Assembly (NCBI RefSeq): GCF_003584645.1
Contig: NZ_AP017928.1
Coordinates: 4,602,833-4,666,832 of the forward strand
Direction of reading: 5' to 3'
Length of the DNA: 64,000 nucleotides
Source of the DNA: Methylocaldum marinum
Lineage (GTDB): Bacteria > Pseudomonadota > Gammaproteobacteria > Methylococcales > Methylococcaceae
The notes under the pieces are model-generated. The model ran no database searches, was not told the origin of the DNA, and was given only the letters and a program-made list of their open reading frames with translations. The number at the start of each line of letters is the position of its first letter. The stretch's first letter is position 1. Shown piece by piece: positions 48,922-57,794 of the stretch. The translations under genes were made by a program, and so were the position numbers.

Positions 48922-49953
48922 TCAACAGATTTTGTAGTTCCAAAGCCCGGCGGAAAGTGAGAAAAAATAATCCACGAAGTGACCCAGATGATTTCTAATC
49001 CGATGCATCAAGCAGTGGAAGAACTTCATGCCACCGATGGCATGCTCAACGATGACCCGCGTGGCGGCTTGTTTTCTGTTCTGTTTCTTCTGCTCAGGCG
49101 TCAATGTCGGATTAGGGTTTTTCTTGGATTTTCTAGGTTTCTTGTGGGGTAGATATATTTGGGTGCTTTGATAATCTTTGTCAGCCCCCAGAAATCCTAA
49201 GTCAAGCCATAAATTGACCTTCTCGAACCACGCTGAACCCGGTGTGAAGACGTCTTTCATGAGTGTGTAGTCATGTACGCTGCCTGCCACAATGCAGCAC
49301 AAAAACAATATCCTTCGATTAAAGTCGGAGATTACGAGGGATTTGAGCGTATGTCTTTTTTTTTCCGCTGTAACGCTTTTCCTGTTCAGTTTCATCTTGG
49401 GGTCGAACGCAAGCGACCTCCACGCTATCGATCGCTATGTTCTTATATTGATCAATGAGTTGAGAGAATTCTTCTGGGGTTGTTAGCGTGCGCTCCGGCA
49501 TGACGTTGAGGCTTGTCAGCGCTCGTCCCAAAACCGGCAGCAACCGGTCGATGTGGGCATGGGCATGTCCGCCACTGAAACCGAAATGAAAGCCCAGAAC
49601 GTCAAAAGTGGGATAGGTTTTCAGATAGTACAAAACGAAAAACAGCTTTTTCTCGTAAGAATCAAGATACAGCGTTTTTATGGCCATGAAAATACAGGTA
49701 AAATTCTATAAGTTGGTGATTTTTAATAATAAATTTGTTTTTAGTGTATTTTTTTGAAGTTGAAAACGCTGTAACCTTTAGGGCCGCCCTGTTTGACGTG
49801 TTTTATCTCGCCCTTTTCGACACGCTCTCGATCGATGGCGAGAGCGGCCGACTCGAATACTTTGACGAGGGCTGTGAACTTCGCCTTGGGCATTCCAATC
49901 AACGATGCCACGATGCGGTCATCGGTTATTTGGCTAAATTTGTCGTAGATCAC
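48922..49953 (-). pseudogene. IS5-family transposase, broken by a MITE and a frameshift
   Basis: Three minus-strand pieces align end to end as one DDE transposase. 49953-49774 is the N-terminal part (MIYDKFSQITDDRIVASLIG ... GGPKG). The protein resumes after the MITE at about 49667 with LDSYEKKLFFVLYYLKTYP and runs to RYSGKKK. The last piece, in another frame, covers RHTLKSLVISDFNRR to the stop at 48922. The DDE residues lie in IAIDSVE, LDLGFLG and RVIVEHAIGGMK. The frame changes in a run of nine A on the coding strand (49364-49356). The element cannot move itself unless slippage at the A-run and excision of the MITE restore the frame. Confidence 0.85.
49670..49771. mobile_element. 102-bp MITE with TA target duplication inside the transposase
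   Basis: Both ends read CAGCGTTTT inward (49670-49678 and 49771-49763), and TA flanks both sides (49668-49669, 49772-49773). Removing the MITE and one TA rejoins the transposase frame as G-Y-L-D. The interior is AT-rich and non-coding. TA duplication and short terminal repeats fit an IS630/Tc1-type partner element. Confidence 0.85.
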
Positions 49954-50302
49954 GGAAGGTTTTTATATTCGGATTTGTTTGAGAAACAAGTGGGCCATCA
50001 ATACCATGCATTAGCATCAGGTACAACTCTAATTTTGTCGCCGTTTCCACGTACCTTGATGCCTTCTCGCCAAGTGCCGGCCTTACCGGCCTTTGTGTGC
50101 CACTGCACTAAGCCAGCACATTCCCCGCCGAATACCTTCGGCTTTCCCTCTAAACTCTCTACTTTAGTATATACGAATGGGCCATTAGCCATTTGAGTTT
50201 CTCCTTTGATCCAACGTGACAACAAACGTCACTACTATGTGCGTTCGAGAATGTAAGACATAAAGTGTAGTCCCGTTCCCCCGAAGTCGCCCAACTACTT
50301 AT

Positions 50303-51317
50303 TAGACATTATCGGAAACTAGCATGACAGTCTGTCATTGAATAACGAAGAGTTCTAAGAGAACTAAGGGCAAGAGTATGCTTTCCTACGAAGACGTGAA
50401 GCAAAAGCCGAAGACATTGATGGCCATGACCAGTCTGAAGGCCTCCGAGTTTGAGGAACTCTTGGTTTCTTTTGCGGCGACATGGGACGAAGAAACCGGC
50501 AGGAACCTGACTAAAGGAGGGCGTCCGCCGATTATCGCGAGCATGGCCGACCGGCTGCTGTTCATCCTGTTCTATCTGAAGACCTACCCTCTGCAAGAGG
50601 TCATCGCGCATCTGTTCGGCATGAGCCAACCCCAGGCCAACTTCACGATCCACCGGTTGAGCAGGGTGCTCAACAAGACACTTGACGCCCGCGGGCACAA
50701 GCCCCCCGGCTCACCGAGGAGATGCTGTCCAGGCTGGAGCAGGAGACGCGGCAGGACTTGGGCATAGACGGGACGGAAAGGCGCATCAACCGCCCCGTCA
50801 ACGACCTGGGGCAACGCATCCACTACAGCGGTAAAAAAAATGCCACACCGTGAAGAACAACCTTGTCGGCGGCCTGGAGGACCGGCAGGTCAAGTACTTG
50901 GGCTCGACCCATGAGGGCAAGAAGCACGACAAGAAGATCTGCGACGAAGAAGGGACCCGGTTCCCCGACGGCGTCGAGCTGTATCGCGACAGCGGCTTCC
51001 AGGGACACGAACTGGCGAATGTCACAGTCCACCAGCCGAAGAAGAGGCCGCGCAACGGCCGGCTTTCGGCCGACGACCAGGAGGCCAACCGGCTCCACTC
51101 AAGCATCCGCGTGATCATCGAACACATCATCTCGGGAATCAAGCGGTGCCGCGTCGTCAAAGACGTGTTCAGGAACACCAAGGAAGGCTACGACGATGTC
51201 GTCATTGAATTGGCCTGCGGCCTGCACAATTACAGGAGCTACTGCCGAAACCAGAGTTATTGATAGCCGGCCTTTTCCTCTGTTCCGGTTATGAAAGGTG
51301 GTTTCCGATAATGTCTA
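50303..51317 (+). mobile_element. IS5-family insertion sequence, 1015 bp
   Basis: Perfect 17-base terminal inverted repeats, TAGACATTATCGGAAAC at 50303-50319 and its complement at 51301-51317. TTAT directly flanks both sides (50299-50302, 51318-51321), a 4-bp target duplication. It is inserted between the start of the broken amidase gene and the exonuclease-helicase gene, ending 43 bases before the latter's ATG. Confidence 0.9.
50378..51263 (+). pseudogene. IS5-family DDE transposase with two frameshifts
   Basis: It opens MLSYEDVKQKPKTLMAMTSL with the helix-turn-helix-like IASMADRLLFILFYLKTYPL. The frame breaks in the C-run at about 50701-50706 (needs one extra C), continues as LTEEMLSRLEQETRQDLGID, breaks again in an A8 run at about 50835-50842 (after HYSGKK), and continues as HTVKNNLVGGLEDRQVKYLG to the end (GLHNYRSYCRNQSY). 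DDE residues are visible in GIDGTE, YRDSGFQG and IIEHIISGIKR. Both breaks are at homopolymers, so slippage or sequencing error are alternatives to decay. Confidence 0.85.
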
Positions 51318-51360
51318 TTATACTGGCGTTAGAAGGCGAATTCAGGCGTGGAACGAACGC

Positions 51361-54300
51361 ATGGCGCAACAGTCCCCAAAAACCTCCTTCCGCCCCAAAG
51401 CCCTGTGCCTCGACATCGAAACCACGGTCGGCGCCGAGGTCAAGCTTACCAAGATTGGCGCGTGGCGTGCCGATACCGGCCAACAGGCCCATTTTCAAGG
51501 CTCGTATGCGATCGTCGAGCTGCGGGCGGAGTTGGACCGGCTGAGCGCCGGCGCGGCCTTCCTGCTGGGCCACAATATCACCGGGCACGATCTGCCGGTT
51601 CTGAAGTCGCTCTTCCCCGATCTCGCGCTGTTGGGGCTTCCCGTCGTGGATACGCTCTGGCTCTCGCCGCTCGCTTTCCCGCAGAACCCGTATCACAGCC
51701 TGGTCAAGGACTACAAGCTCGTCAAGGATTCCAGGAACGATCCGCTCAAGGACGCCCAGTTGAGCTTTCGGCTGTTCGGCGACCAAATGGACGCGTTCGA
51801 GCAGCTCCAGGTCCAGAGCCCCGAGGAACTCGCCTGTTACCACTATCTGCTGGCGAAGGTTCCGGGTGCCGACTACGACCGCCTGTTTTCCGTCGTGAGA
51901 GAGGCGCCGAAACCGCGGCTCGAAGAGGTACGCCGTTTTCTTCCGAACCTCGCCGGCCCCAAGGTCTGTGCCACGCGCCTCCGGCGGCTGCTCACCGAGG
52001 ATCTCGATCAGGCCGACAGCCACTTGCCTTTGGCCTATGTCCTCGCCTGGCTGCGCGTATCGGGCGGCAATTCCGTTCTGCCGCCTTGGGTCCTGTATCA
52101 GGTTCCCGGAACCCGCGAACTCATCCGGGAGCTTAGGGACACGGCCTGCGGCCGAAGCGACTGCGCGTATTGCAGCCGGTATCACGATGCCCGAGCCGAA
52201 CTCGAACGCTTCTTCAACTTCCCGGCCTTCCGAGCCGAACCCCGAAATGCCGCCGGCGGATCGCTGCAGGAAGACATCGTGAAGGCCGGCATGGCGCGGG
52301 AACACCTGCTCGCGATTCTGCCGACCGGCGGCGGCAAATCCCTTTGTTACCAACTGCCCGCGCTGTCGAGATACTGGCGAGACGGCAGCCTTACCATCAT
52401 CGTCTCGCCGCTCCAGTCCCTGATGAAGGATCAGGTCGACAACCTGATCAGGCAGGGCATCTTTTGTGGCGCCGCCCTGAACGGCTTGCTGTCCATGCCC
52501 GAGCGCAAGGACGTCCTGGAAAAGGTTCGGCTCGGGGACATCGGCCTACTCCTGGTGTCGCCCGAACAGTTCCGTAATCGCGGCTTCACGGAAGTGATCA
52601 AACACCGGCAGATCGGTGCCTGGGTATTCGACGAGGCCCATTGCCTCTCGAAATGGGGGCACGATTTTCGGACGGATTATCTCTACGTCTCGCGCTTCAT
52701 CCGCGAGCATTACGGGGACCCGCTCGCGCCCATCAACTGCTTCACGGCCACCGCAAAACTGGACGTCATGCAGGATCTCGAATCGCATTATCGCGAGGGC
52801 CTCGGCATTACGCTGCGGCACTTCGAAGGCGGGCACGAGCGCACGAACCTTCATTTCGAAGTCCTGCCGGTCAAGAAGGCCGAGAAATTTCCGTTGATCC
52901 ACACCCTGCTTGAAAAAGAACTCAAAGAGGAGCAGGGCGGGGCCGTGGTGTTCACCGCGAGGCGCGCCAGCGCGGAAGAAATCGCCGGCTTTCTGAAGGA
53001 CATGGGCTGGGTGTGTGCGCATTTTCACGCAGGGCTCGACCCCGGTCTCAAGAAGGACGTCCAGAAAGCCTTCATCGACGGCGAACTGCGCGTGATCGTC
53101 GCCACCAACGCCTTCGGCATGGGCGTCGACAAGCCGGATGTTCGGGTCGTGATCCATGCGGAAATACCGGGCTCCCTGGAAAACTACCTGCAGGAAGCGG
53201 GGCGCGCGGGACGGGACCGGGACGACGCCCGCTGCGTTCTCCTCTACGACGAAGAGGATGTCGAGACCCAGTTTTCCCTGGCCGCCCGCTCGCGCCTGAC
53301 GCGGCAGGACATTGCCGAAATCCTCAAGGTCTTGCGCCGGCGCTCGAAGCGGATCAAATCGGAAAAGGTGGTGGTGACGCCGGGCGAGATCCTGACCGAG
53401 GACGCCGTGGAGACCGCGATCGAGGTGGAGAGCCCGGACGCCGACACCAAGGTGAAGACCGCCATCGCCTGGCTGGAGCGCCGCCGGTTTCTGGAGCGGG
53501 ACGAAAACCATACGCGCGTCTTCCCGGCAAGTCTGAAAGTCGCCTCCCTCGACGAGGTCGAAAAACGGCTGCGTAAGGCCAATCTCTCAGAAGAGGTTCG
53601 GAAGAAATACCTGAATCTGGTTGCAATCATTCTGAACGCCGACGCGGACGAAGGCATCAGCACCGATACGCTGATGGTCGAGAGCGGGCTTTCCAGCGAC
53701 GAGTGCATACGGATCCTGCATCAATTGGAAGAGTTGCAGGTCCTATCGAACGATATCGGCATGACGGTGCTGCTGCGGAAAGGCGTGAAGGATTCGTCCC
53801 AGGATCGATTGCAGCGTGTGACTCGACTGGAGGCCGGACTCCTGGATCTGCTGCCGGAGCTGGCGCCGGATGCGGACCAGGAAGACTGGCAGGACATGCA
53901 CCTGCGCCAGCTGTGCCAGGAGTTGAGACAGCGCACCGAGTGCGAGCTGCTGCCGGACGAGCTTCTGACCTTGCTGCGGACCATGAGCCGAGCTTTCGGC
54001 GAGTCGCAGGCGATGCGCGCCATGTTCGAGGTGCGCGTGGTGAAACGGGATTATCTCCGCGTCCGGCTCCGGCGGTCCTGGGCGCAGATTCGGGAGATCG
54101 CCGCGAAGCGCCGGGATATCGCCCAGAGCCTGCTGCTACATTTTCTCGGGCGTCTCCCGTCGGACCTCAAAGGCGTCGATCTCCGGGTCGAATGCCGTAT
54201 GGGCGAACTCACCCGGGTGCTCAAGGAGGACCTGGTTTTAGCCGGACGCTTGAAAAATGTCACCGCCGCGCTGGAGCAGGGGCTGCTTTATCTCCACGAC

Positions 54301-56508
54301 AATCACGTATTGATCCTCGATCGCGGCAGGACGGTGTTCCGCTCCGCGATGACCCTACGCCTGCTTCCGGAAGATGCGAAGCGCCGCTTCGTGCAAAGCG
54401 ATTACGAGCCGCTTTGGGAGCATTACCGGGAAAAGAACTTCCAGGTTCACGTGATCCAGGAGTACGCCCGCAAGGGACTGGACAAACTCGGCGATGCGCT
54501 CGCCTACGTGGCCGCCTATTTCAGCTGGCCCAAGACGCGCTTCATCCGGGAATATTTCGCGAACCGGCGGGAGATCCTGGACCTCGCGACCACGGAAGAG
54601 TCCTATCGCCGCATCGTCTCCGAACTTCGTCATCCCGTTCAGGAACGTCTGGTATCGGAGAAGACCGATGTCAACCGCCTGATCCTGGCCGGCCCCGGTT
54701 CCGGCAAGACCCGGGTAATCGTCCACCGGGTCGCCTATTTGCTGCGCGTGTCGAGAGTCCCGCCGGACAGCGTCATCGTCCTGACCTTCAACCGGGCCGC
54801 CGCCTACGAGGTCCGCCGCCGGCTTTACGCTCTGGTTGGCAATGATGCCTACGGCGTCACCGTGCTGACCTACCACGCGCTCGCGCTGCGTTTGACCGGC
54901 ACCAGCCTGGCCGCCGCGGCCGAGGCGGGACAGGAGATCGTGTTCGACGAGATTTTGCAGAGGGCCATCGATCTCCTGGAAGGAAACGCGGAGATCGGCG
55001 ACGACCCGGACGAATTGCGGGAGCGCCTGCTACATGGCTATCGGTTCGTCTTGGTCGACGAGTACCAGGACAGCGATGCGCTCCAATACCGGCTGATCGG
55101 TGCCCTGACCGGCCGGACCCTCAAGGACCGGGACGCGAAGCTGACCATCCTGGCGGTCGGCGACGACGATCAGAACATCTACGCCTTCCGCCAAGCGAAT
55201 GTCGAGTTCATCCGCCGCTTCGCCGCCGATTACGAGGCCGAGACCGAATATCTCATCGAAAACTACCGCTCGACCGCGCACATCATCTCGGCCGCGAACA
55301 CCGTCATCCAGGGGAGTCCCGAGCGCCTGAAAGCCGATTACCCCATCCGGATCGACCACGCGCGCCGCGACCAGCCGGGCGGCGGACGTTGGGAACGGCT
55401 GGACCCGGTGGCGAAAGGCCGGCTTCATATTCTCGTGGTTCCGCCGGATCGGAATCGGGAAACCCAGGTCGCGATGCGCGAATTGGAACGCTTGAAGGCG
55501 CTGGCTCCCAACGCCGATTGGTCCGATTTCGCGGTCCTCGGCCGTACCCATGCCGCCCTGGAACCGGTCCGGGCCTATTGCGAGTGGGCCGGGATTCCGT
55601 ACCGGCTGGCCGAAACGCGCCAAGCCGGCGGCCAGCCGGAGCTGCACCAGACCCGCGAAGGGAGAAGCCTCATCCAGCTCTTGCGCGCGCACAAACGCAA
55701 ACTTCTGCGGAACGGCGCCTTACGCGAATGGCTTCGAAAACGCTTCGACCGGTCGGCGGACAACCCGTGGCTGGAACTGCTGGAACATTGCATTCTGGAA
55801 CTCGAGGATGCCTGGCGAGGTGTGCCCATCCCGGTCGGCCAGGTTCTCGACTGGATCTACGAATACGGCAGCGAATCCCGCCACCGGGCGGCGGGACGAA
55901 TCACGCTTACCACCGTCCACGCTGCGAAAGGGCGGGAGTTTAAGCATGTTCTAATCCTCGACGGGGACGATTGGCGAAACGGTGAGCCGGGCGAGGAACG
56001 TCGTCTCTACTACGTGGCCATGACCCGCGCCCGGGAAACCCTGACGCTGTGCGAGGCGGCCGCGCGGCCGAATCCCTTCTCCCGCGCACTGGAGGACGAC
56101 GAATTTATCGTGAGAACGCCGCCGGCGGAACTCCCGGAACCTCAGGCCGCGTTGAACAAAATCCACGTCCAATTGGGCTTGGCGCATGTGGATCTCGGAT
56201 TCGCCGGCCGCAAGCCCGTCGCCGACCCGGTGCATCGGGCCATAGCCATGCTCAAGGTCGGGGATCCGCTCCACCTGGCCCGGCTCGATGACCGTTGGGT
56301 TTTCAAGAACCGGCGGGGGCTGATCGTCGGACGCCTGTCGCAAAAGTTCGAAATGCCCGCCGGCGAGATCGAAGACGTGCGCATCAGCGCCATCGTGCAT
56401 CGCAGCAAGCGGCAATGCCGGGGAACCGAATGGGAAAGTTATTGTCAGGTCGAAACTTGGGAGGTCGTGCTTTGCCGGATTTCGATCTGGCCAGGAGGCT
56501 CGGTGTGA
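51361..56508 (+). CDS. DEDD exonuclease-RecQ-UvrD triple-domain helicase
   Basis: A 1715-residue DNA-processing protein. The N-terminal DEDD-type 3'-5' exonuclease (about 12-140) has D18-I-E20, G-H-N-I-T-G-H-D77 and DPLKD131. A Cys cluster (CGRSDCAYC, about 262-270) follows. The RecQ SF2 helicase has Walker A TGGGKS (322-327), D424-E-A-H427 and GMGVDKPDVR with the QEAGRAGRD motif. A middle helical region leads to the SF1 UvrD-type helicase: Walker A AGPGSGKT (1110-1117), LVDEYQDSDALQ, GDDDQNIYAFRQ, VHAAKGREFKHVL and VAMTRARETLTL. I start it at the ATG at 51361 because the longer frame from 51298 begins inside the IS. It probably unwinds and trims DNA in repair or defence. Confidence 0.93.
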   Translation: MAQQSPKTSFRPKALCLDIETTVGAEVKLTKIGAWRADTGQQAHFQGSYAIVELRAELDRLSAGAAFLLGHNITGHDLPVLKSLFPDLALLGLPVVDTLWLSPLAFPQNPYHSLVKDYKLVKDSRNDPLKDAQLSFRLFGDQMDAFEQLQVQSPEELACYHYLLAKVPGADYDRLFSVVREAPKPRLEEVRRFLPNLAGPKVCATRLRRLLTEDLDQADSHLPLAYVLAWLRVSGGNSVLPPWVLYQVPGTRELIRELRDTACGRSDCAYCSRYHDARAELERFFNFPAFRAEPRNAAGGSLQEDIVKAGMAREHLLAILPTGGGKSLCYQLPALSRYWRDGSLTIIVSPLQSLMKDQVDNLIRQGIFCGAALNGLLSMPERKDVLEKVRLGDIGLLLVSPEQFRNRGFTEVIKHRQIGAWVFDEAHCLSKWGHDFRTDYLYVSRFIREHYGDPLAPINCFTATAKLDVMQDLESHYREGLGITLRHFEGGHERTNLHFEVLPVKKAEKFPLIHTLLEKELKEEQGGAVVFTARRASAEEIAGFLKDMGWVCAHFHAGLDPGLKKDVQKAFIDGELRVIVATNAFGMGVDKPDVRVVIHAEIPGSLENYLQEAGRAGRDRDDARCVLLYDEEDVETQFSLAARSRLTRQDIAEILKVLRRRSKRIKSEKVVVTPGEILTEDAVETAIEVESPDADTKVKTAIAWLERRRFLERDENHTRVFPASLKVASLDEVEKRLRKANLSEEVRKKYLNLVAIILNADADEGISTDTLMVESGLSSDECIRILHQLEELQVLSNDIGMTVLLRKGVKDSSQDRLQRVTRLEAGLLDLLPELAPDADQEDWQDMHLRQLCQELRQRTECELLPDELLTLLRTMSRAFGESQAMRAMFEVRVVKRDYLRVRLRRSWAQIREIAAKRRDIAQSLLLHFLGRLPSDLKGVDLRVECRMGELTRVLKEDLVLAGRLKNVTAALEQGLLYLHDNHVLILDRGRTVFRSAMTLRLLPEDAKRRFVQSDYEPLWEHYREKNFQVHVIQEYARKGLDKLGDALAYVAAYFSWPKTRFIREYFANRREILDLATTEESYRRIVSELRHPVQERLVSEKTDVNRLILAGPGSGKTRVIVHRVAYLLRVSRVPPDSVIVLTFNRAAAYEVRRRLYALVGNDAYGVTVLTYHALALRLTGTSLAAAAEAGQEIVFDEILQRAIDLLEGNAEIGDDPDELRERLLHGYRFVLVDEYQDSDALQYRLIGALTGRTLKDRDAKLTILAVGDDDQNIYAFRQANVEFIRRFAADYEAETEYLIENYRSTAHIISAANTVIQGSPERLKADYPIRIDHARRDQPGGGRWERLDPVAKGRLHILVVPPDRNRETQVAMRELERLKALAPNADWSDFAVLGRTHAALEPVRAYCEWAGIPYRLAETRQAGGQPELHQTREGRSLIQLLRAHKRKLLRNGALREWLRKRFDRSADNPWLELLEHCILELEDAWRGVPIPVGQVLDWIYEYGSESRHRAAGRITLTTVHAAKGREFKHVLILDGDDWRNGEPGEERRLYYVAMTRARETLTLCEAAARPNPFSRALEDDEFIVRTPPAELPEPQAALNKIHVQLGLAHVDLGFAGRKPVADPVHRAIAMLKVGDPLHLARLDDRWVFKNRRGLIVGRLSQKFEMPAGEIEDVRISAIVHRSKRQCRGTEWESYCQVETWEVVLCRISIWPGGSV

Positions 56509-56600
56509 TCCAAGAGCGTTTTCATTTCTCTCGTACGGCAAAACAGGCTTGGCGGGAGGCGTAGGTGCCTTCGGGACAGGGTACATCGACTCCAGTGTTC

Positions 56601-56747
56601 GTAGGTCGGCAATCCTTTGCCGACGAATCCGCTTGGTCGGAGCATGGCGTCGGGAAAGGATTCCCGACCTTATCAGATCGCATCTGGGGTCAGGTAGGTC
56701 GGCAATCCTTTGCCGACGAAGGTGTCGGGAAGGGATTCCCGACCTAC
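56601..56747. repeat. Two GTAGGTCGGCAATCC hairpin repeats
   Basis: Copies at 56601-56670 and 56694-56747 are separated by 23 bases. The second has a very short loop (GAAGGTG). Same family as at 7107, 47806 and 63569. They lie between the triple-domain helicase and msrQ and could insulate the two. Confidence 0.78.
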
Positions 56748-56779
56748 CCGGGTTTCCCGGGTTTTCTTAGTTAAACGTC

Positions 56780-57469
56780 ATGAATATTCGAAATCCCCAT
56801 CCCAAGACGATAATCGCCCTAAAACGAGGGCTCTTCCTGATCTTATTGATCCCCCTGTTCAAGCTGATCGCCGATGGCGTATTCGATCGATTGGGGGCGA
56901 ATCCGATCGAGAAAATCACGCACATCACCGGTTATTGGACGCTTACTTTGCTGTTGGCGACCCTGGCCGTAACGCCGCTCCGGCGGCTTTCCGGATGGCC
57001 CTGGCCGGGGCGATTCCGGCGGATGCTGGGGCTGTTCGCCTTCTTCTACGGATGCCTTCATTTTCTTACCTACCTGGTCCTGGATCAATTCTTCGATTGG
57101 TCCGGCATCGTCAAGGATATCGGCAAGCGGCCTTATATCACCGTGGGGTTCACCGCCTTTCTGCTGTTGATTCCGCTGGCGCTCACCTCGACCGATGCCA
57201 TGATTCGCCGGCTCGGCGGGAAGCGCTGGCGCGTGCTGCACCGGCTGGTTTACCTGATCGCCGTTCTCGGGGTGGCGCATTTCTGGTGGCTGGTCAAGAA
57301 AGACATTTCCGGACCGGCCGCGGATGCCGCGATTCTGGCGGTGCTGCTGGGCTTTCGGGCGATCGGCGGGGTCCGGAAGTCATCGAAGGTTTATGAACCC
57401 GATGCGGGTCGACAATCGTCGCATCGGTCGGTTTCGATAGGAAACACCGACACCGAAGCTTCGCCGTAG
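56780..57469 (+). CDS. msrQ: MsrQ-type heme-binding membrane subunit
   Basis: A 229-residue inner-membrane protein of the MsrQ/YedZ family, which passes electrons from the quinone pool to the periplasmic methionine-sulfoxide reductase MsrP. Six hydrophobic segments are visible. Candidate heme ligands are in ITHITGYWTL, FYGCLHFLTYLVLD and VLHRLVYLIAVLGVAHFWWL. The C-terminal tail after the last helix (about 35 residues, Ser/Arg-rich) is longer than usual. No msrP gene lies directly before it, where it normally is; a hairpin repeat pair occupies that place. Confidence 0.88.
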   Translation: MNIRNPHPKTIIALKRGLFLILLIPLFKLIADGVFDRLGANPIEKITHITGYWTLTLLLATLAVTPLRRLSGWPWPGRFRRMLGLFAFFYGCLHFLTYLVLDQFFDWSGIVKDIGKRPYITVGFTAFLLLIPLALTSTDAMIRRLGGKRWRVLHRLVYLIAVLGVAHFWWLVKKDISGPAADAAILAVLLGFRAIGGVRKSSKVYEPDAGRQSSHRSVSIGNTDTEASP

Positions 57470-57794
57470 AAGCCCGCATACAGCGGAATACGGCGGCTTC
57501 ATTGCGCGAACCGTTCCACATTCCGCGGCTACTTTTTTGCTCGTTCATCTCCGCTCCGGATTTTTCTTCGCTTGACAGCGTCTTAGCTGAAACGCACCCT
57601 TTCGGTGGGAAGGCGTAGCGTCTATCGAAACTCCCTCTTCTTCGGAAAACTTCTGTGTTCTCAACCATTTCAATACCCGTCATCCACGGGAATCGGCGCT
57701 TTGTCTCACGGAAACCGGGAGGCAAAGCGCTTGCGCGGGCTCGATCGCCCGGAAGGCTCCGGCGCGGAACCGGCATCGGGTTGCGGGGCGCGCG
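57470..57794. other. Intergenic region before the hybrid kinase
   Basis: About 325 bases with no credible gene. It presumably holds the promoter of the kinase-CheR-CheB operon; T-rich stretches (57530-57570) are present, but no defined element was identified. Confidence 0.35.

Larger units (their letters stand above)
48891..50030 (-). mobile_element. IS5-family (ISL2-like) insertion sequence, 1140 bp
   Basis: The terminal inverted repeats AGAGTTGTTTCAGATGCTAA (48891-48910) and AGAGTTGTACCTGATGCTAA (50030-50011, minus strand) match at 17 of 20 positions. The flanking AAT at 48888-48890 and 50031-50033 is a 3-bp target duplication of the ANT type known for the ISL2 subgroup. Without the internal MITE and its TA duplication the IS would be 1036 bp. 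It is AT-rich compared with the chromosome. Confidence 0.9.
48651..50192 (-). pseudogene. BPSL0067-family amidase gene interrupted by an IS
   Basis: The gene starts at 50192 (AAAGGAG upstream) and codes 54 residues to 50031, including G-G-E-C25-AGLVQ with the probable catalytic Cys. It is then broken by the element at 48891-50030. It resumes in frame at 48887 for 78 more residues (EKGTAVATFVDGKYP, SHGNHAALYISQD with the probable catalytic His, VWVMDQW) and ends at 48651. Removing the IS and one AAT copy restores an intact 132-residue reading frame (...GDKI-EKGTAV...). The family is thought to cut peptidoglycan peptides (NlpC/P60- or CHAP-like). The host currently cannot make the full protein. 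Confidence 0.85.

Noticed and set aside
51298..51360. Earlier start for the exonuclease-helicase gene
   Set aside because: The added residues are coded by the IS terminal repeat and target duplication, so they cannot be native.
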